Shown: piece after piece, positions 26,253-39,992 of the stretch | Position numbering within the stretch: the first letter of the stretch is position 1 | Layout of the letters: every line of letters begins with the position of its first letter | Notes under the pieces: model-generated | What the model was told of the DNA's origin: nothing | Seen by the model: only the letters and a program-made list of their open reading frames with translations | Database searches by the model: none | NCBI GenBank assembly: GCA_019843655.1 | Contig: JACDQD010000004.1 | Location: 3,720,001 to 3,784,000 of the forward strand | Source: Lethocerus indicus | Taxonomy: Eukaryota; Arthropoda; Insecta; Hemiptera; Belostomatidae | Length of the DNA: 64,000 bases | Direction of reading: 5' to 3' | Program-made: the position numbers and the translations under genes

Positions 26253-27049
26253 TTATAGACTTGTGCGCATATTGTAAATTTTTTGAGCAGGCAGACAATC
26301 ATTTTTCTTCCCTGACTGCTGAAGCCTTGGCCATGAGACAGCAGACGTCCCAGCTTTTATTTTTAATGGGTGTAGCGTACTTGGGAACTTTTTTCTATTA
26401 TCTAATAAAAGTAATAATTTATTGTGAAATGGTCGGACCAAGATATAATTAAAAAAATAAAAAGGATAACTCCGACCCGAGTCTATTCACTTTTATTGTT
26501 ATTTTCAAAGTGCTAGCATTATAATGACATTATTATTATTATATTATTATTAGTATTATTATTTCAGTGTTGTCTATTTACTTTTCAAATTGTTAAATGT
26601 TTTGGTATTCCGTTATACCATTTAGAAAAATATTACTTTGTTATCCAAACGTTGAATCTGAATTTTGAGTTTCAGTTCATCCATCAACCCCATGACAAGT
26701 TGTAAATATTGTTTATGTGGACCTTTAAATAAGTAACTATGTTTAAGCACAAATTACTGTTAACATCTTTTCTCAAATGATGGTTAATGTAATTTCATAT
26801 GTACATTTTGTGAGCATAATGTTTTTGCTCAGTGACATTAAGCTTTCTTTCCTATGAGTTTTTGTTGTCAACAATTTAAGATTTAAAGTAAAATTTTATG
26901 AAAACATTGAAGACACTTCACATGATATTTCAATTAAATTTAGTTACTTCCTATATGTAAAAAGTATGTGAAAAAACATTTTGGAAATAGGAATGATATA
27001 TGTGTGTGTATGCAATGAAGCTAGACTAATTTTAAATTACATTTTTAGA

Positions 27050-27054
<5 letters not shown>

Positions 27055-27105
<51 letters not shown>
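27055..27105. repeat. (TA)n microsatellite
   Basis: About 25 TA units in the Rab8 3' flank. Confidence 0.95.
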
Positions 27106-27107
<2 letters not shown>

Positions 27108-28694
27108 CAAGGAGTAAAATTTATAAATAATTTTTTTTTAAATTTTTGTTAACTGTTTATAACCTGTATTCATACAAATTAAAAAACAATTTTTTTAATT
27201 GCATAAATAATAATAATAATTTGTATATTGGTAAGTCTCATTAAATGCAATAATTTCTGTCGTATTTGTCATAGACAATCAAAAAAACTAGTGAGTTAAT
27301 AGCTTATATTCTCCCTTTTTCTGACTTAAATACGCATCTTTTCTATTAAAATCTTAATTCAAAAATTGTATGTATTACAGTTAATGGGATTCATTATAGG
27401 TTACACCGAAAGGTATTATCGTCATAAACATATCATTAAGTTAGTAATTATTTTATTGATAAATACCCCAACATCTTTTGAAATCATTTTGGCTTTATAA
27501 AAAGAAGAATTTCTGTAAAATATTTGTATGAATATATGGCTGTGCTACAAAACAAATTACCATTTTGAAGCATTTGTTATGTTCACTGTTTTCTAACCTG
27601 AAAAAAAATTCTTTTATTATCAGAAAATATTAAAACATTCCAGATATTAATTTCATACATTTATAAACAAGGAAACATTTTGTATTAATGTATTATTAAA
27701 TATTACAAGTCCAAATTTGTCAAATGAATGTTTCATTATTATAGATTTATATATATATATATGAGCCCTGTTTTTTTAGAGAGGCCTACCTAATAACATT
27801 TTGTCTCTACAATTGTTTCTAAGTATAAATGTTAAAACGTAAATAGGCTGAAATACTGTGTAAAGATGGCCAGCACTGAAAGCTTATTGCTCAAATATAG
27901 AGAAAGTTTTGTATTATATAGTCCGAATTACGTGGGTCCATTTTAATAAAAAAAAAAAATTAAATGGCAAGGTATGTTGCTACTGGTGAATGTCAATGTG
28001 ACAACTATACTTACTGACATTGGACATTTTAATTCACTACAAAATATTTCAAACAGTTAACAATTTAGTCCTACATCGCAATTCCTTGCAGTATTATACT
28101 TGCATTAAAAAAATATATGAATACATTCAAAATTAAGTGTACTTTGTAAACAATTTCACTCGATATTGCACATGGAAAAGTTACTTTTATATTATTAATT
28201 TATTATAAAATTCCTAAATTGTTATAATTTTCATTAATATTTTTCAGTGTTATTAGACTTGTACAGAGTAGTATCTGAGGTTAAAGATAAAACTAATTTA
28301 ATGTAAATAAGTTTTTGTACTGAAAACATTTTACAACTCATATGTAAATATTCTTATATAAATATTGGAAAATTGTAGCTTGTTTTAGTTTGTGTTGTAC
28401 CCGTGTAGTGAAAACAGGGCAAGAAATTGTTTTGAAAATATTTATTAAATGAATGTGTCCAATCCAAATGTGTAATGTCCAAGTGAACTTAATTTCTTTT
28501 CTAGTTCTTAATTCTTTTTTATGGTGAATTGAACCAATTTTGAGTTTGTGAATGTTGTAGCATTGAAAATACATTTTTGCATAGATTTTATGAATATTTT
28601 GTATTATTTTATTATAAATTTGAAAGTAATATCTTTTTCATTGCTAAAGTAGTATTTTTTTATAATAACAGATGGAGAAAATAACTTTAAAATT

Positions 28695-28698
<4 letters not shown>

Positions 28699-28747
<49 letters not shown>

Positions 28748-28772
28748 TATATGTGTGTGTGTGTGTGTGTGT
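28699..28772. repeat. Compound (AT)n-(GT)n microsatellite
   Basis: About 23 AT units are followed, after a short interruption, by about 10 GT units. The same AT-then-GT order recurs at 30,844 and 34,750. Confidence 0.95.
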
Positions 28773-29689
28773 AATTTTTAAGTATTGTTAATACAGTTCA
28801 TGTCACTTCGTGTTTAGGTTGATTTGATTACATTTATGTTGATAATATATTAAGAAGTAATCAGCATTACAATTTATGAAATGTTTTCTGGAATTTTTGT
28901 AGATTGGCAATTATTATATTATTCCTATAATTTTGTGGGATTTATGATATTCATTTGGTCAATGAATAATTAACCAAATAATTTATCTGAGAGCATATAA
29001 ATTTATTAAATACCTCAATAATTGAACTAAATGCAGTTATAGATAAATGTAATTTAATGATAACATAACTAAGTTAAACAATAGCAACATAACCAATTTA
29101 AAACCAACTGTGTTTTACTCCTTGTATTTTTTCTATATAATTTAGTAATAGGAAAACATTGGATATAATTGATATCAATGAAAACCAATTCTGCAAATAA
29201 TTTTTACCACTGCACTGCAAATATCTACGGAAATAACACTGTGTATACTTTTTTACTAGTGTTAACAAAGGTAAATTCCATCATTAGTTGCACAGAGATT
29301 ACTTGTTTGTCTTGTGCAGTCACATTTGTTACTAGAATAAGTTTTAGTGGAGCAAAATACACCCATAAAATTGAATATCAACAATAATAATATAAATAAT
29401 ATTTATCAGTTGGGATGTTTAGGTAATTTACCATTCTTGCAACCCTCTGCACAACTGTAAAGAGCCCATATAAAGTATATGTACCGATAGTTGTCACATT
29501 TACATAATTTATAATTGCATCAGAAAAAATTCATCTGTAATATGTTCATAGTGACTGCATACATCCGCCAATCCATCAGTAGAATGCTTGTGGTATTTAA
29601 CAACTTGCAAGCTGTATAGACTCCTCCTCTCAATACCTCCGTTACTTTTCTAGATTTATACAATCTATAAACATATTTTTACAATTCCT

Positions 29690-30060
29690 GAATTTGAATC
29701 GAACGGAACGAAGATGTTGAAGTGGATAACGAAGGTTGTTAAAATACATTACGTAATTGAGTTAAAATGAAATAGAAGTGACCGCAGTTCTTAGTTATTC
29801 CATTTTTTTTATAACACGCTTTACATGAGATACTTTCGGTGTTTTCCATAGCCGATAATTTCGAAAATGAAAGGTACAAGTAAGTAGTGAAATATGAGTT
29901 AATGGAATTGAGCAGTTAGCGGCGGGCGGATTGGAACTATAGGACTAATCCTTGCGGAAGTGTTCATTGCAGAATCCAGATGGAGTTATATATAACTACA
30001 TAATCCACTCGGACAGTTAAACCAAATATGTTTTACTCGACGTGAGTACTGGGATTCTTA
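29690..30060 (+). promoter_or_regulatory. CpG-rich patch, candidate beta-mannosidase promoter and leader exon
   Basis: This is the only CpG-rich island between Rab8 and beta-mannosidase. It ends with a strong donor, CTCGAC|GTGAGT, near 30,041-30,052. The beta-mannosidase ATG sits 10 bases after an acceptor (CTTTTTTTAG at about 31,919), so a spliced untranslated first exon is expected upstream. Joining the two is inference. Confidence 0.35.
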
Positions 30061-30841
30061 GAATTTTGAGTAGAAAAGATTTGCGTTCTCTGCCCTTTCC
30101 GAACACCTAAATGATTTTTTAGGTTACCTTTACCTCGTAGCGAAATATTCTTTGAATTACCGAAATTCTACAATTTATTTCAGCTGTATCTTTTGAGCAA
30201 TGGTGCCAACAATTTGTAATTAAGGCAACAATAAGGCAGCAGCATCTGATTAAATATTTCTAAATGAACCCCGACCCTATTATCTAAATTAATTACTTAA
30301 TATTAGATATATTGTATTCTTTAGCTAGTGATATCTATATTGGTTTATCCTGATAAACAGTTGTATTTATTTTATCGAAATGGTTGTAATTTTTTACTTA
30401 ATAACAGTACTGAATAACAGATTTTTCTTTGACCATACTTATTAAAAACGGTTAATATTACCGTTATAAATGTTACAATTTATTTTAATGAGAAAAATGC
30501 ATTTTCTTTTATTTCACTATTTAACTTAAATTTATTAAGCTTGAAAACTTTAAATTTAAATGTCACATAGATTCTCAATTTTGTAGAATTATGCAGAATG
30601 AAGAATTTTTAATGAATACCTTCATTATCATATATTCCTTAGAAAGTGACAGTACAGTTCTTTGTAGGCACCTGTATTTTGTCCGGCAAAATTGAAAAAA
30701 TAGAAACTAATATAAAAAGAACACCATATTTGGTTTGGCATTTATAAATATTTACTGTTTCTGGTATCTCATATTACAAATACTTCCATGAGAATTAAAA
30801 TAACAGCAAAGGCACATAAATTGCATGACAAATGTGTAATC

Positions 30842-30916
<75 letters not shown>

Positions 30917-31929
30917 TTAAACTTAAAGCTGACTTGATAGACTACTACAACTTTTATCAAAATGTATTTAGCAAATTGTTTTAGTAATTTTTACAATGAG
31001 GTCAACCCTAGAAATTGAGATTATTTTAATTGCCATAATTGTCCATTTTCACTCCACATTATTCAACTAATTCTGCTAGCCTATTATTTAAATTGTAATC
31101 GTTAATTGCATTCTTAACATTATCAGCATTTTCTCAAGTTCTCTTAAAGTTATCTATACACACATATATACATTTGCAGTTGAGTAAAATTCAGTTGTGT
31201 ACCTGTCAATATGTAAGTTTATATGTAATAGTAATATGTGGAAGCTTATATTATATTAAATTTTATTTTCAGAATACTTAAAATGTATATTTTAAATTCA
31301 TATTTTAAATAGTCTTTTAAATATATATTTCTGCAACGGTTTCCTCATTTACTCTAAATTGTGTAAAATGATTATCATTGAATATTTCAACTATCAAATA
31401 ATAAATAAGGTTATCATTACACCTATAAATATTATATCCACATATATAAATTCTGGTCGTTTTATTATTATTTTTGTTATGAATAATTGTTAGTTATAAT
31501 CTTATCACATGCCTATCTAAATCCATTCATAAGGTAGGAATAAAACTATTTTGCTTCATCACATAGTAGGAGAAATGAAATCACCCACTAAACTATGAAT
31601 GTTTGTAACATAAGTGTGTTGTAGATGTTTACAACAGTGCTGCATGGAGTAATAACAAGAAGGAAAGATTTGAAACAATGTTTTAACTGAAGTGATTGTG
31701 CTATAGAGTTTTTGTTAAGACAGATTTTTATTTCGAAATGTGGGTTATTTTTTTATTTGCAGATATGAACATAAGAGATAAGACTATTTTTAAATTATCT
31801 AACCTAGAAACAACAAATTTTTAATAACTAATAGGTTAAATCAATTCAGTTACAGATGTCATTAGAAATACGTTACTTTTGTTTTGTTAAAAGTTTGATA
31901 AAACAATTCTTTTTTTAGTTCTTTCAAAA
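30061..31929 (+). other. Probable 5' UTR intron of beta-mannosidase
   Basis: AT-rich, CpG-poor DNA with no supported coding sequence. It contains the compound AT/GT microsatellite at 30,844-30,916. It ends in a pyrimidine-rich acceptor just before the beta-mannosidase start codon, consistent with an intron in the leader. Confidence 0.4.
30844..30916. repeat. Compound (AT)n-(GT)n microsatellite
   Basis: About 27 AT units run directly into about 9 GT units. Confidence 0.95.
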
Positions 31930-34746
31930 ATGGCTCTGGTTTACTTGGCACTTCTTTTTATACTGTACCAAATTTCTTCTGCGGCATTCACATTAAACCT
32001 TGGCACACAAAGCTGGAATGTCACTAATTCAAACAGAAGTAAGTTAACATTTATTTGAATACTTATAAGTCATTAGTATTCAATAAAACATTTTTCTATA
32101 ATTAAATATTAACATGTTTATTGTTAACCTATTTTCTATGTGTATGCAATATAGTATTCATGTTAATTTTCTGTATTACCATTTGTTTATTTGACATCAT
32201 TCAATAGTTGTCATACAATTTTCCATATGTGATGTAATAATTTTTTATCACATATAAACGGGTGCAGTGGGTTCTTAAATTGAATGTGCCATATTTACTA
32301 ACCATTTTACTAGATGAACCTGAAGAAATTAGACAGAATAAAATGAACCATGCTCAGAAGATGGGAAAAAATGGAAAATGATTTAAAAGTTTAATAAAAA
32401 ATATAAATCTCTATTATAATTCTTCAAGCAAAGAAACAACAATTGACTGATATAATATATCCATAAAGCAACAGAGTACTATCAATGGGCAGATTTAAAA
32501 TTTAAAAGAAAAGAAAAAAGCAACACCATACTCAGTTTACTCTAGTAAACCATGGTGACTCAAGAGTAAAACAAACTAAAGGAGCAGAATTATGATTTAG
32601 TTGTTATGGGAACAGGAATGTATTGATGTATTGCAAAGAAACTTAACTCAATGGATAAATATTTATTGTTTCTAGGTATTAACATAGCAGCCCAAGTACC
32701 CGGTGGGATTTATACTGACTTGCAGAGAGGAGGCATTTTAGAAACTGATATACTCTATCGCTTTAATGATGTCGAATACAGATGGGTTGGAAGAGACAAT
32801 TGGACCTATACAACTGCCTTTAATTGTTCGTACACCTTATGCTGTTTTAAATTGATTTGATTTATGAATTCAAACGGTGCATACATAACAGAACAAGCAT
32901 GATAAATTGAGAACAAATTAACAGTATTACTCCCTTTATTGTAATTAAAATATGCAATATTTCCTTTTGGATTTTGATAGTTACTAGAATGATTAAACCA
33001 CTACATTATAGTAATATATAGTATTTAAAATATTTGGTTTAGAAGTCAAATATATTAATTCATGAAAATTTATTCTGTTAATTTAAGTAAGAATAAAAAT
33101 GTATGCCTGTATTTTAGGCTAAAAAATTAAATTTGTTTATAAATGTTATACAATCAACTTGCAGTATCTACCAGAGAGCTTGCATATAAATATATCCATT
33201 TGGTTCTTCACGGTGTGGACACTGTTGGATCTATTTATTTAAACAATGTGCTAGTTGGAGAGTGTAACAACATGTTCGTTCGATATAAATTTGATGTGAA
33301 ACAGCACTTGATAGTAAGGAAGATAACATTCTATTACTAACTTATTTTGAGTTCATGCAAAATAATTGTTAACACAGTAGAAATAAGGTTAAAAATACTA
33401 GGTGTAGTTAATGAACAGTAACTTTTTGGATAACAATATATTTTTCTTTCACGAAATTTCCCTTTCTACCAAATACACCAGTATTGTGTGAGAGCACTAT
33501 TGAAACTTTTCTGCAAATTGCTTTGACAATTGCCCTACAATTTATTTCTTCAATAATTTTGTTTACACCTGCAGTAATTAACCAGCCATCATTCCCCTTT
33601 TTTTAGTTAGGTAAGAACAAATTAAAAGTAGCACTTTTGTCACCTATAGAAGAAGCACGAAAAGTAGCTACTACTATTCCATATAAAATACCTTTGGAAT
33701 GTTGGCCAGAAACATATAACGGGGAATGCCATATAAATAAGCTAAGAAAAATGCAGGCATCTTTTGCTTGGGACTGGGGGCCTGCATTTCCATCCGTTGG
33801 AATATGGTATGCCACCCCTTCAATATATATATATTTTTATGTATTTGATTGTTTCATTTGTAAAACATAATGAACATATTCAATGGGAAGTAGTATTTGG
33901 TAAAATGTCACATATTTTAATTGAATTTTATATCAAAAGATGCAATGTTGCTGTTAGTATTATTTTATATCATTCACATTTTTAAATGTTTATAGTCATC
34001 AGTATTTAAAGAACTACCAAAATAATAATAGGATATTTTATATATATATATATAAAACACTATAACAAGTTATAAATAAAGGTTTTTGGCAGGAAAGATG
34101 CAGTTTTGGAAATGACCAATGGTATATCAATTAGATCAGTTGGCGTAGTAAAAAGATCACAAGGTCCTAATTGGGTGATTGTTATAAGAGTTTGGTTTGA
34201 TCCTGAGAATTTATCAGGCAATCCTGAGGGTATTCTTGTAGCGTCATTCTTCTTTGACAACACACAGACTCCAATCAGAAGAAGGAGCACTGTCACACCC
34301 ACTATGGTCAACAACCACCTTGAAGCCAGAATCTCTCTTTCCATACCCAAAGTATGTTCTACTTTTGTTATATTTAGACAATAAATTTTGCATTGCAGAA
34401 ATAGTATTTGACACAAATTCTAGTAGTCCATCCTAATTAATAATATGGATTAAAAGAAAAACTAAAATATCAGTAGAAATAACTGGATTAATTCAAACTA
34501 ATTGTTATTTGTACAGAACCGCGTTGAATTGTGGTGGCCAAATGGATATGGAGAACAAAAATTGTATGATTTGACAGTATCATTCAAATCTGATGAAGAA
34601 ATCAGCAGAAAACATATAAGAATAGGTTTTAGAGATATTCAACTTGTCCAAGATCCGGTATCAGAAGATGAAACAAAAGGTATTGCTCACCTTCTACAAG
34701 ATGCAGTTATACTATTTATATTAGTTTTAAATTATATTACACACAC

Positions 34747-34800
<54 letters not shown>

Positions 34801-37800
34801 ATGTATGTATAATTCACAGCTCTGCATGCTATTTACTGCCAAATTAAAATGTTTTCGTTATTATAGCTTGTTTGTTGTAACTATATATTTTTGTTATATT
34901 AACATTTAACATATATGTTATAATATTCCAATAAGGCCCATGTTAGAGCTCCACCTGCCCGTATCTTTTGAAAATGTACTCTAAGTATGAGAGGGTTTTG
35001 TTTGCTTATCATTTTAAGAGTTTGTTATTATAATAATTAAATTATTAAGGGTCACTACCAGGTGGTGAATTTGAAGCCTGTTTAGGTCAGGAAATATAGG
35101 ATCAGGTCAGAATATAGAATCAGGATAGAATATAGAATGAGGACAATTAGAGAAGCATGTGTTTTAATGAAATTGGGTGCTTGTAAGATAAACTCTCATT
35201 TTGAACCATCCAAGTTTATTTGCCAGAAGTGATATGTTTTATAGCAATTGTAGTTTCTACATAATTTTAAAACTGACATTGATTGGTGACAAGGATTATG
35301 AAAGAATCATACATATCAATATGTTTGTACTCATATACCAATAATCACTAAACAGTGTTACTAAAATGATGGAATAATATTATGGCATTAAAAAGTAAAC
35401 TATATATCATTAAATGTTATTTCTGTGGTAAGACCAGTGCTTCAACAAGGAATGTAAAATAATAAGTACGTTTTAATATTCATATTCCTTTAAAAATATA
35501 TACTTATTTTTAGGGCTGTCATTTTATTTCAAAGTGAATGGTATTCCCATGTTTGCTAAAGGCAGCAACTGGATACCTTCACATATACTTCCAGAAAATT
35601 CTGCACTTCCTGAAAGGATTAACAATCTTCTTTCATCAGCCAAACAGGCCCATTTCAATATGCTTCGAGTTTGGGGAGGAGGACTTTATGAATCTGACTT
35701 GTTCTATGAGGTAAATTATAGTATCAGAATTGAATATTAATATTAAAAAGGCCAAAAGTTCTAATTTAAAAAGGTAATTATAGCTGACTGGGAGCTTCAT
35801 TAACAGCCAACATCTCTAAATACTTCATTATATTTCTGCCAGAATATTATTGATAATGGCAAAAGCATGATGTTTCGGTTATGTATATGACCAAAATAGT
35901 TGAGAAATAGACTAGTGGTGACAGACAAATCACAAGAGTGATAAAAAAATATTTTTAATTACAATCACAGCCTAAAAACAAAAAATATTTAATGAAATAT
36001 AAACATTAATTCTTGATTATTTTGATTTTTTCCCCCATATTTCCAAAGTGCACATCTAGATTGTACAAAACTTAGTGGTGTTAATTTAATTCCAATTATG
36101 CCTGAAAAGAAAAAAAATTGCAGACTTGTGATAAACTAGGAATATTGGTGTGGCAAGATATGATGTTTGCATGTAACATGTACCCCTCCGGAGATGAGTT
36201 CCTCACCTCTGTCACTAAGGAAATTCAGCAGCAAGTCAAAAGATTACAACACCACCCAAGTATAGCACTCTGGGCAGGAAATAATGAGAATGAAGCAGCA
36301 CTCAGTGGTGACTGGTAAGATTTCCAACAATTACTACCACAAGGTTTAGATGAATCATTATACAATATTTTTTTTTTATTTCATATTTCAATTACAATTA
36401 AATTGTTTTTTCTAAATTTTAGTACACCATTTCATTAAGTTTAAACAGCAATAGCTGCATTATATATCAAGTAATTTTGTATTTAATCTCATAAAATAAT
36501 AATGATCTTCTCCTTACTTAGGTATGGGACTGAAAACAATTATAGTTTATACAAAAGAGATTATATCAAACTTTATGTGGATACAATAAAAAAAACTGTT
36601 GAACACTTGGACAATCATAGACCATTTGTTGTCTCAAGCCCTTCTAATGGCATACAATCTGAAAAAGAAGGTTATGTCGCAACAAACCCACAAAATTCTC
36701 TTTATGGGGATGGTAAGTATAATGAATTTCTTCCCCTGGTTTTAGTAACTACGGCATTAAGCTCAATCTCAAATCACGCTCAGGCTAATTTATCTCTTAA
36801 CCAACAAACTAAAGGTATAGATGTTTTATATCCTCAGCAATAAATGTTTCATAACTCATTTTTAATCGCAATATGTCATGTAGTATTAGCTTTATTGTAC
36901 AGGATACTGTTATACCATTGCTTAATAACACAAATAATTATTTAGTAAAAAATAATTGGAGTTAAATCTGCATTCTGAAACAGATTCTAGATATCCAGTA
37001 ATAGTTCAGAAAATATGAGTACTAACTCATGATTAATTTTAAGTTGATCCACTTGTTTACAATGTTTACAATCACTTTGTTTATTCCAGTTCATTATTAC
37101 AATTACATATCAGATGGATGGTCCTGGTTGATTTATCCTAGGGCAAGGTTTGCTTCTGAATATGGAATACAATCAATGCCTAGCCTAGGGACATTTTCCC
37201 AGGTTGCAATTCCTTCCGACTTTGTTCTGGATTCACCATTTCTCAAGCACCGACAGCATCTTTTAGCAGGCTATGAGCTAATGAACTTACAGATCATTAA
37301 AAATTTGCCACCATTCAACAATCTTGAAACATTCATATATTTCAGTCAGGTAGGGAACATATCAAGATTAAAAACATTTATACAATAATGAAAGAAAGGC
37401 AATTCATTAATATGCACTGCATGCACAACTAGTAACAAAAACAGTATTCATATAGCAGGCAATATAAATTTATGATCTTAGATTAATCAAGCAATGTCAG
37501 TAAAAACAGAAACAGAGGCCTATAGGCGTGACAGGAGCACTCTATATTCAACAGGAGAAGGATTGACTATGGGAGCCCTTTATTGGCAGCTGAATGACGT
37601 TTGGCAAGCACCATCCTGGTCTTCTATTGGTAATATTATTAAGTATAAATACAGTTCTGTATACAGTTGGTATAATTTAGTATTTTCCACATTTCATACC
37701 TGCACATTTAATTGTTAAAATTGAATGTTTTGGCATTCTTGCTAATAAGAAAAGGTATATTAAAGCTGTGTGTATGTAAGATTTCAGTGGAACCTGGAAA

Positions 37801-39404
37801 ATGTTGCATTATTATGCGAGAGATTTTTTCGCTCCAGTAATAACTAGTCCAGTGATAACAGCTGACAAGAAATTATCCATCACAGTAGTGTCAGACCTTA
37901 TGATTAATATAACTACTGCCCAACTATTGGTTACTCTTTACAAATACAAGGCTAATAATTTCAAGCCAGCAGTTTCATACCATTATAATGTGTCTATTGT
38001 AAGTATTATTGGTATCATCAATCAGTAGTCACATATAATTAGAAAAATGTGGTTACATATAATTTCAATTTTCAAGAAAGTGCTGAATGCATTTATATAT
38101 GTTATTGAATATTTAATTAAGAAATAACTGCATCGCATATTTTTTGGAAAAATCCTGTTGTAATCAAATAAGAAATTTAAGTCAATTCTATCCAAATAAA
38201 TAAATATTTATTTTAATGATCTGAATTCTATATAATTTTTAACAAAACTTTACTAGACCAGTTTCCTACTTCTCTATAATTTGTTATTATGGCTTAATGA
38301 CGAACTTCTGTTTAATAGCCCTCTGGTACATCTATAGAAGTTCTTTCAACGGATCTGAACAAAGTGATTGAACCTTGTGGTGAAGACCACTGCTTTATAA
38401 CTACCCAATTGTACAGTATGGACACCAGTAGTCTGGCCTTATCACCTGACAACTTCCTGTTTACTTCACCTCTCTATATTCTACAGATACCGAGTGCAAA
38501 TGTTACAGTAAGTACAAATCTTTCATCCAAATAACAAAATTGTATTCATAAATATAAACATTACTTCAACTATTAAGACTATTTTTTGTCAACAAAATAT
38601 GTATTTCATGACATTAAGAGAACTACTTTTACATTTTCAGTATATCGATATAATTTACTTAATAGTATAAATATAATATTAGCATTGATTTCATCACAGT
38701 AATTTTATAGCAAAACTAAAACTTAAAAATTTGCTCATAATGCACACATATCATAATATCATGATATCATAATCACACATTCAAAATATCTAGCACCTAT
38801 TCACATAATCTACATTACTTTTTACAATTGTGTTATATGAGTATTAATAGAAACATCTCAAGCTATTATTTACCTTTAATTCATTGGAATAACAGCATCT
38901 AGTATTTATACTGTAATATAACTAGTATAATGTTTTAGTGAAATACCTGTATGGGTATTTTTTCATTGAAATTCTCTCTCACTGTCTCTCTCTCTCTCTC
39001 AAGTGTTCTTGGTATTACTGAATCCAGTAGTTAGAGAATACTCTACCACTGTAAAGACAGAGAGTATACTTTTTAAACATGAATAATTATTATTAGAAAA
39101 AAATCTGACAATTAATACTTTTTATATTGATCACTAGATTTTTCAATTATAATGCTGTATTTAATTTTTATAGATCACAAAGGTGGATTTACGTATGGAC
39201 TATGAGGCTGTTATAGATATAAGGGCAGACAGTATAGCACTTTTTGTGTGGCTTGAGGTGGACGGAATCCCTGGCATATTTTCTCGCAATGGATTCCACA
39301 TGACAGAGCCAAACGTGCAATTGACATTTACATCGTACCACCGTCTAAACATAAAGCAGTTTTCTGCTCAACTAAAACTCACCACCCTAAAATCAAAATA
39401 TTAA
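31930..39404 (+). CDS. MANBA: Lysosomal beta-mannosidase (GH2), with apparent frameshift in exon 13
   Basis: This enzyme removes terminal beta-mannose from N-glycan-derived oligosaccharides in the lysosome. Exons: 31,930-32,038; 32,676-32,825; 33,165-33,313; 33,607-33,806; 34,093-34,351; 34,517-34,679; 35,514-35,710; 36,124-36,314; 36,522-36,712; 37,090-37,349; 37,482-37,629; 37,781-37,998; 38,319-38,508; 39,174-39,404. Residues 1-18 are a hydrophobic signal peptide. The sugar-binding domain has VPGG and DNWTY. The acid/base Glu lies in WAGNNENE (about residue 464) and the nucleophile in ASEYG (about 560). Without one surplus base the product would be 884 residues (human 879). A run of four T at 38,460-38,463 shifts the frame: as written, translation leaves the conserved C-terminal frame and stops at 39,203-39,205. 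This is an assembly error or a real lesion, and everything else looks intact. Confidence 0.96.
34738..34810. repeat. Compound AC/AT/GT/ATGT repeat in beta-mannosidase intron 6
   Basis: A short AC run, about 17 AT units, about 8 GT units and a few ATGT units follow one another in the intron between exons 6 and 7. Confidence 0.9.
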
Positions 39405-39992
39405 TTAATTTATTGTATTTCTAGAGAAGAAATCAATCTATAATATATTATAGTTTGGCTTATGTCAATGTGGACTAAACGATAGTGATTATTCAAAATA
39501 TAAAATTATTGACTAGATTTGTATGAATTAGGTATGTAACAAATGGGCAAATATTCACATAATATTTATTTTCTCATTCTGTAGTCTCAGATTATCTTTC
39601 CTTATTCATTATACATAAATAAAGTTAAAATATTAATAAGCTTTCTCAAGTTGTTAAACATTTCTGCAATGTATAAAAAAAATACAATTTATTTGATTTA
39701 AATAAACATGGTTTAAAAAACATATAGTGATCCCCTGTTGACCCTGCACATACCTGTAATAGGTCTGAAATAAATAAATGTCTATAGAAAGTTTGGGTTT
39801 TAGGCAGTCATGGACAGGGCCCACTGGACTACATTCTAACTTCATATCCATTCTAATTTTTTTAATGAAGAGTATAAAGTCTAAATAAATACATTTTGTT
39901 CTTACAGAGTATTGGCAAAGTTAACCAGTTAATATGTGACAGTTTTATCTCTGTATTATTCTTACCTGTTAAGAAGACATCACTTTTTTATC
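39405..39992. other. Convergent 3' ends of beta-mannosidase and the minus-strand gene
   Basis: AT-rich spacer between two genes that point at each other. A plus-strand AATAAA at 39,618-39,623 suits beta-mannosidase. A TTTATT at 39,688-39,693 (AATAAA on the minus strand) suits the gene on the other side. The two predicted cleavage zones lie within about 100 bases, so transcripts may nearly meet or overlap. No coding sequence is seen. Confidence 0.55.

Larger units (their letters stand above)
26113..29689. other. Rab8 3' UTR and AT-rich intergenic DNA
   Basis: No further coding exon is supported. The first few hundred bases are probably the Rab8 3' UTR, containing a CAG repeat and a possible AATAAA-type signal near 26,455. 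The remainder is AT-rich, almost free of CpG, and carries two long TA microsatellites. Short open frames here show no domain features. Confidence 0.55.

Noticed and set aside
26213..26452. Poly-Gln-containing 79-codon frame after Rab8
   Set aside because: The CAG run lies in the probable 3' UTR; no homology is recognised and the tail looks random.
28160..28180. ATTGCAC seed like the miR-25/32/92 family (miR-32 lies in an intron of vertebrate TMEM245)
   Set aside because: It is downstream of Rab8, not in TMEM245, the rest of the mature sequence does not match, and I see no hairpin. I noticed no match in the TMEM245 introns.
34060..34416. 118-codon minus-strand frame with a hydrophobic stretch
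   Set aside because: It is antisense to beta-mannosidase exon 5 and its flanks, which are clearly coding on the plus strand.
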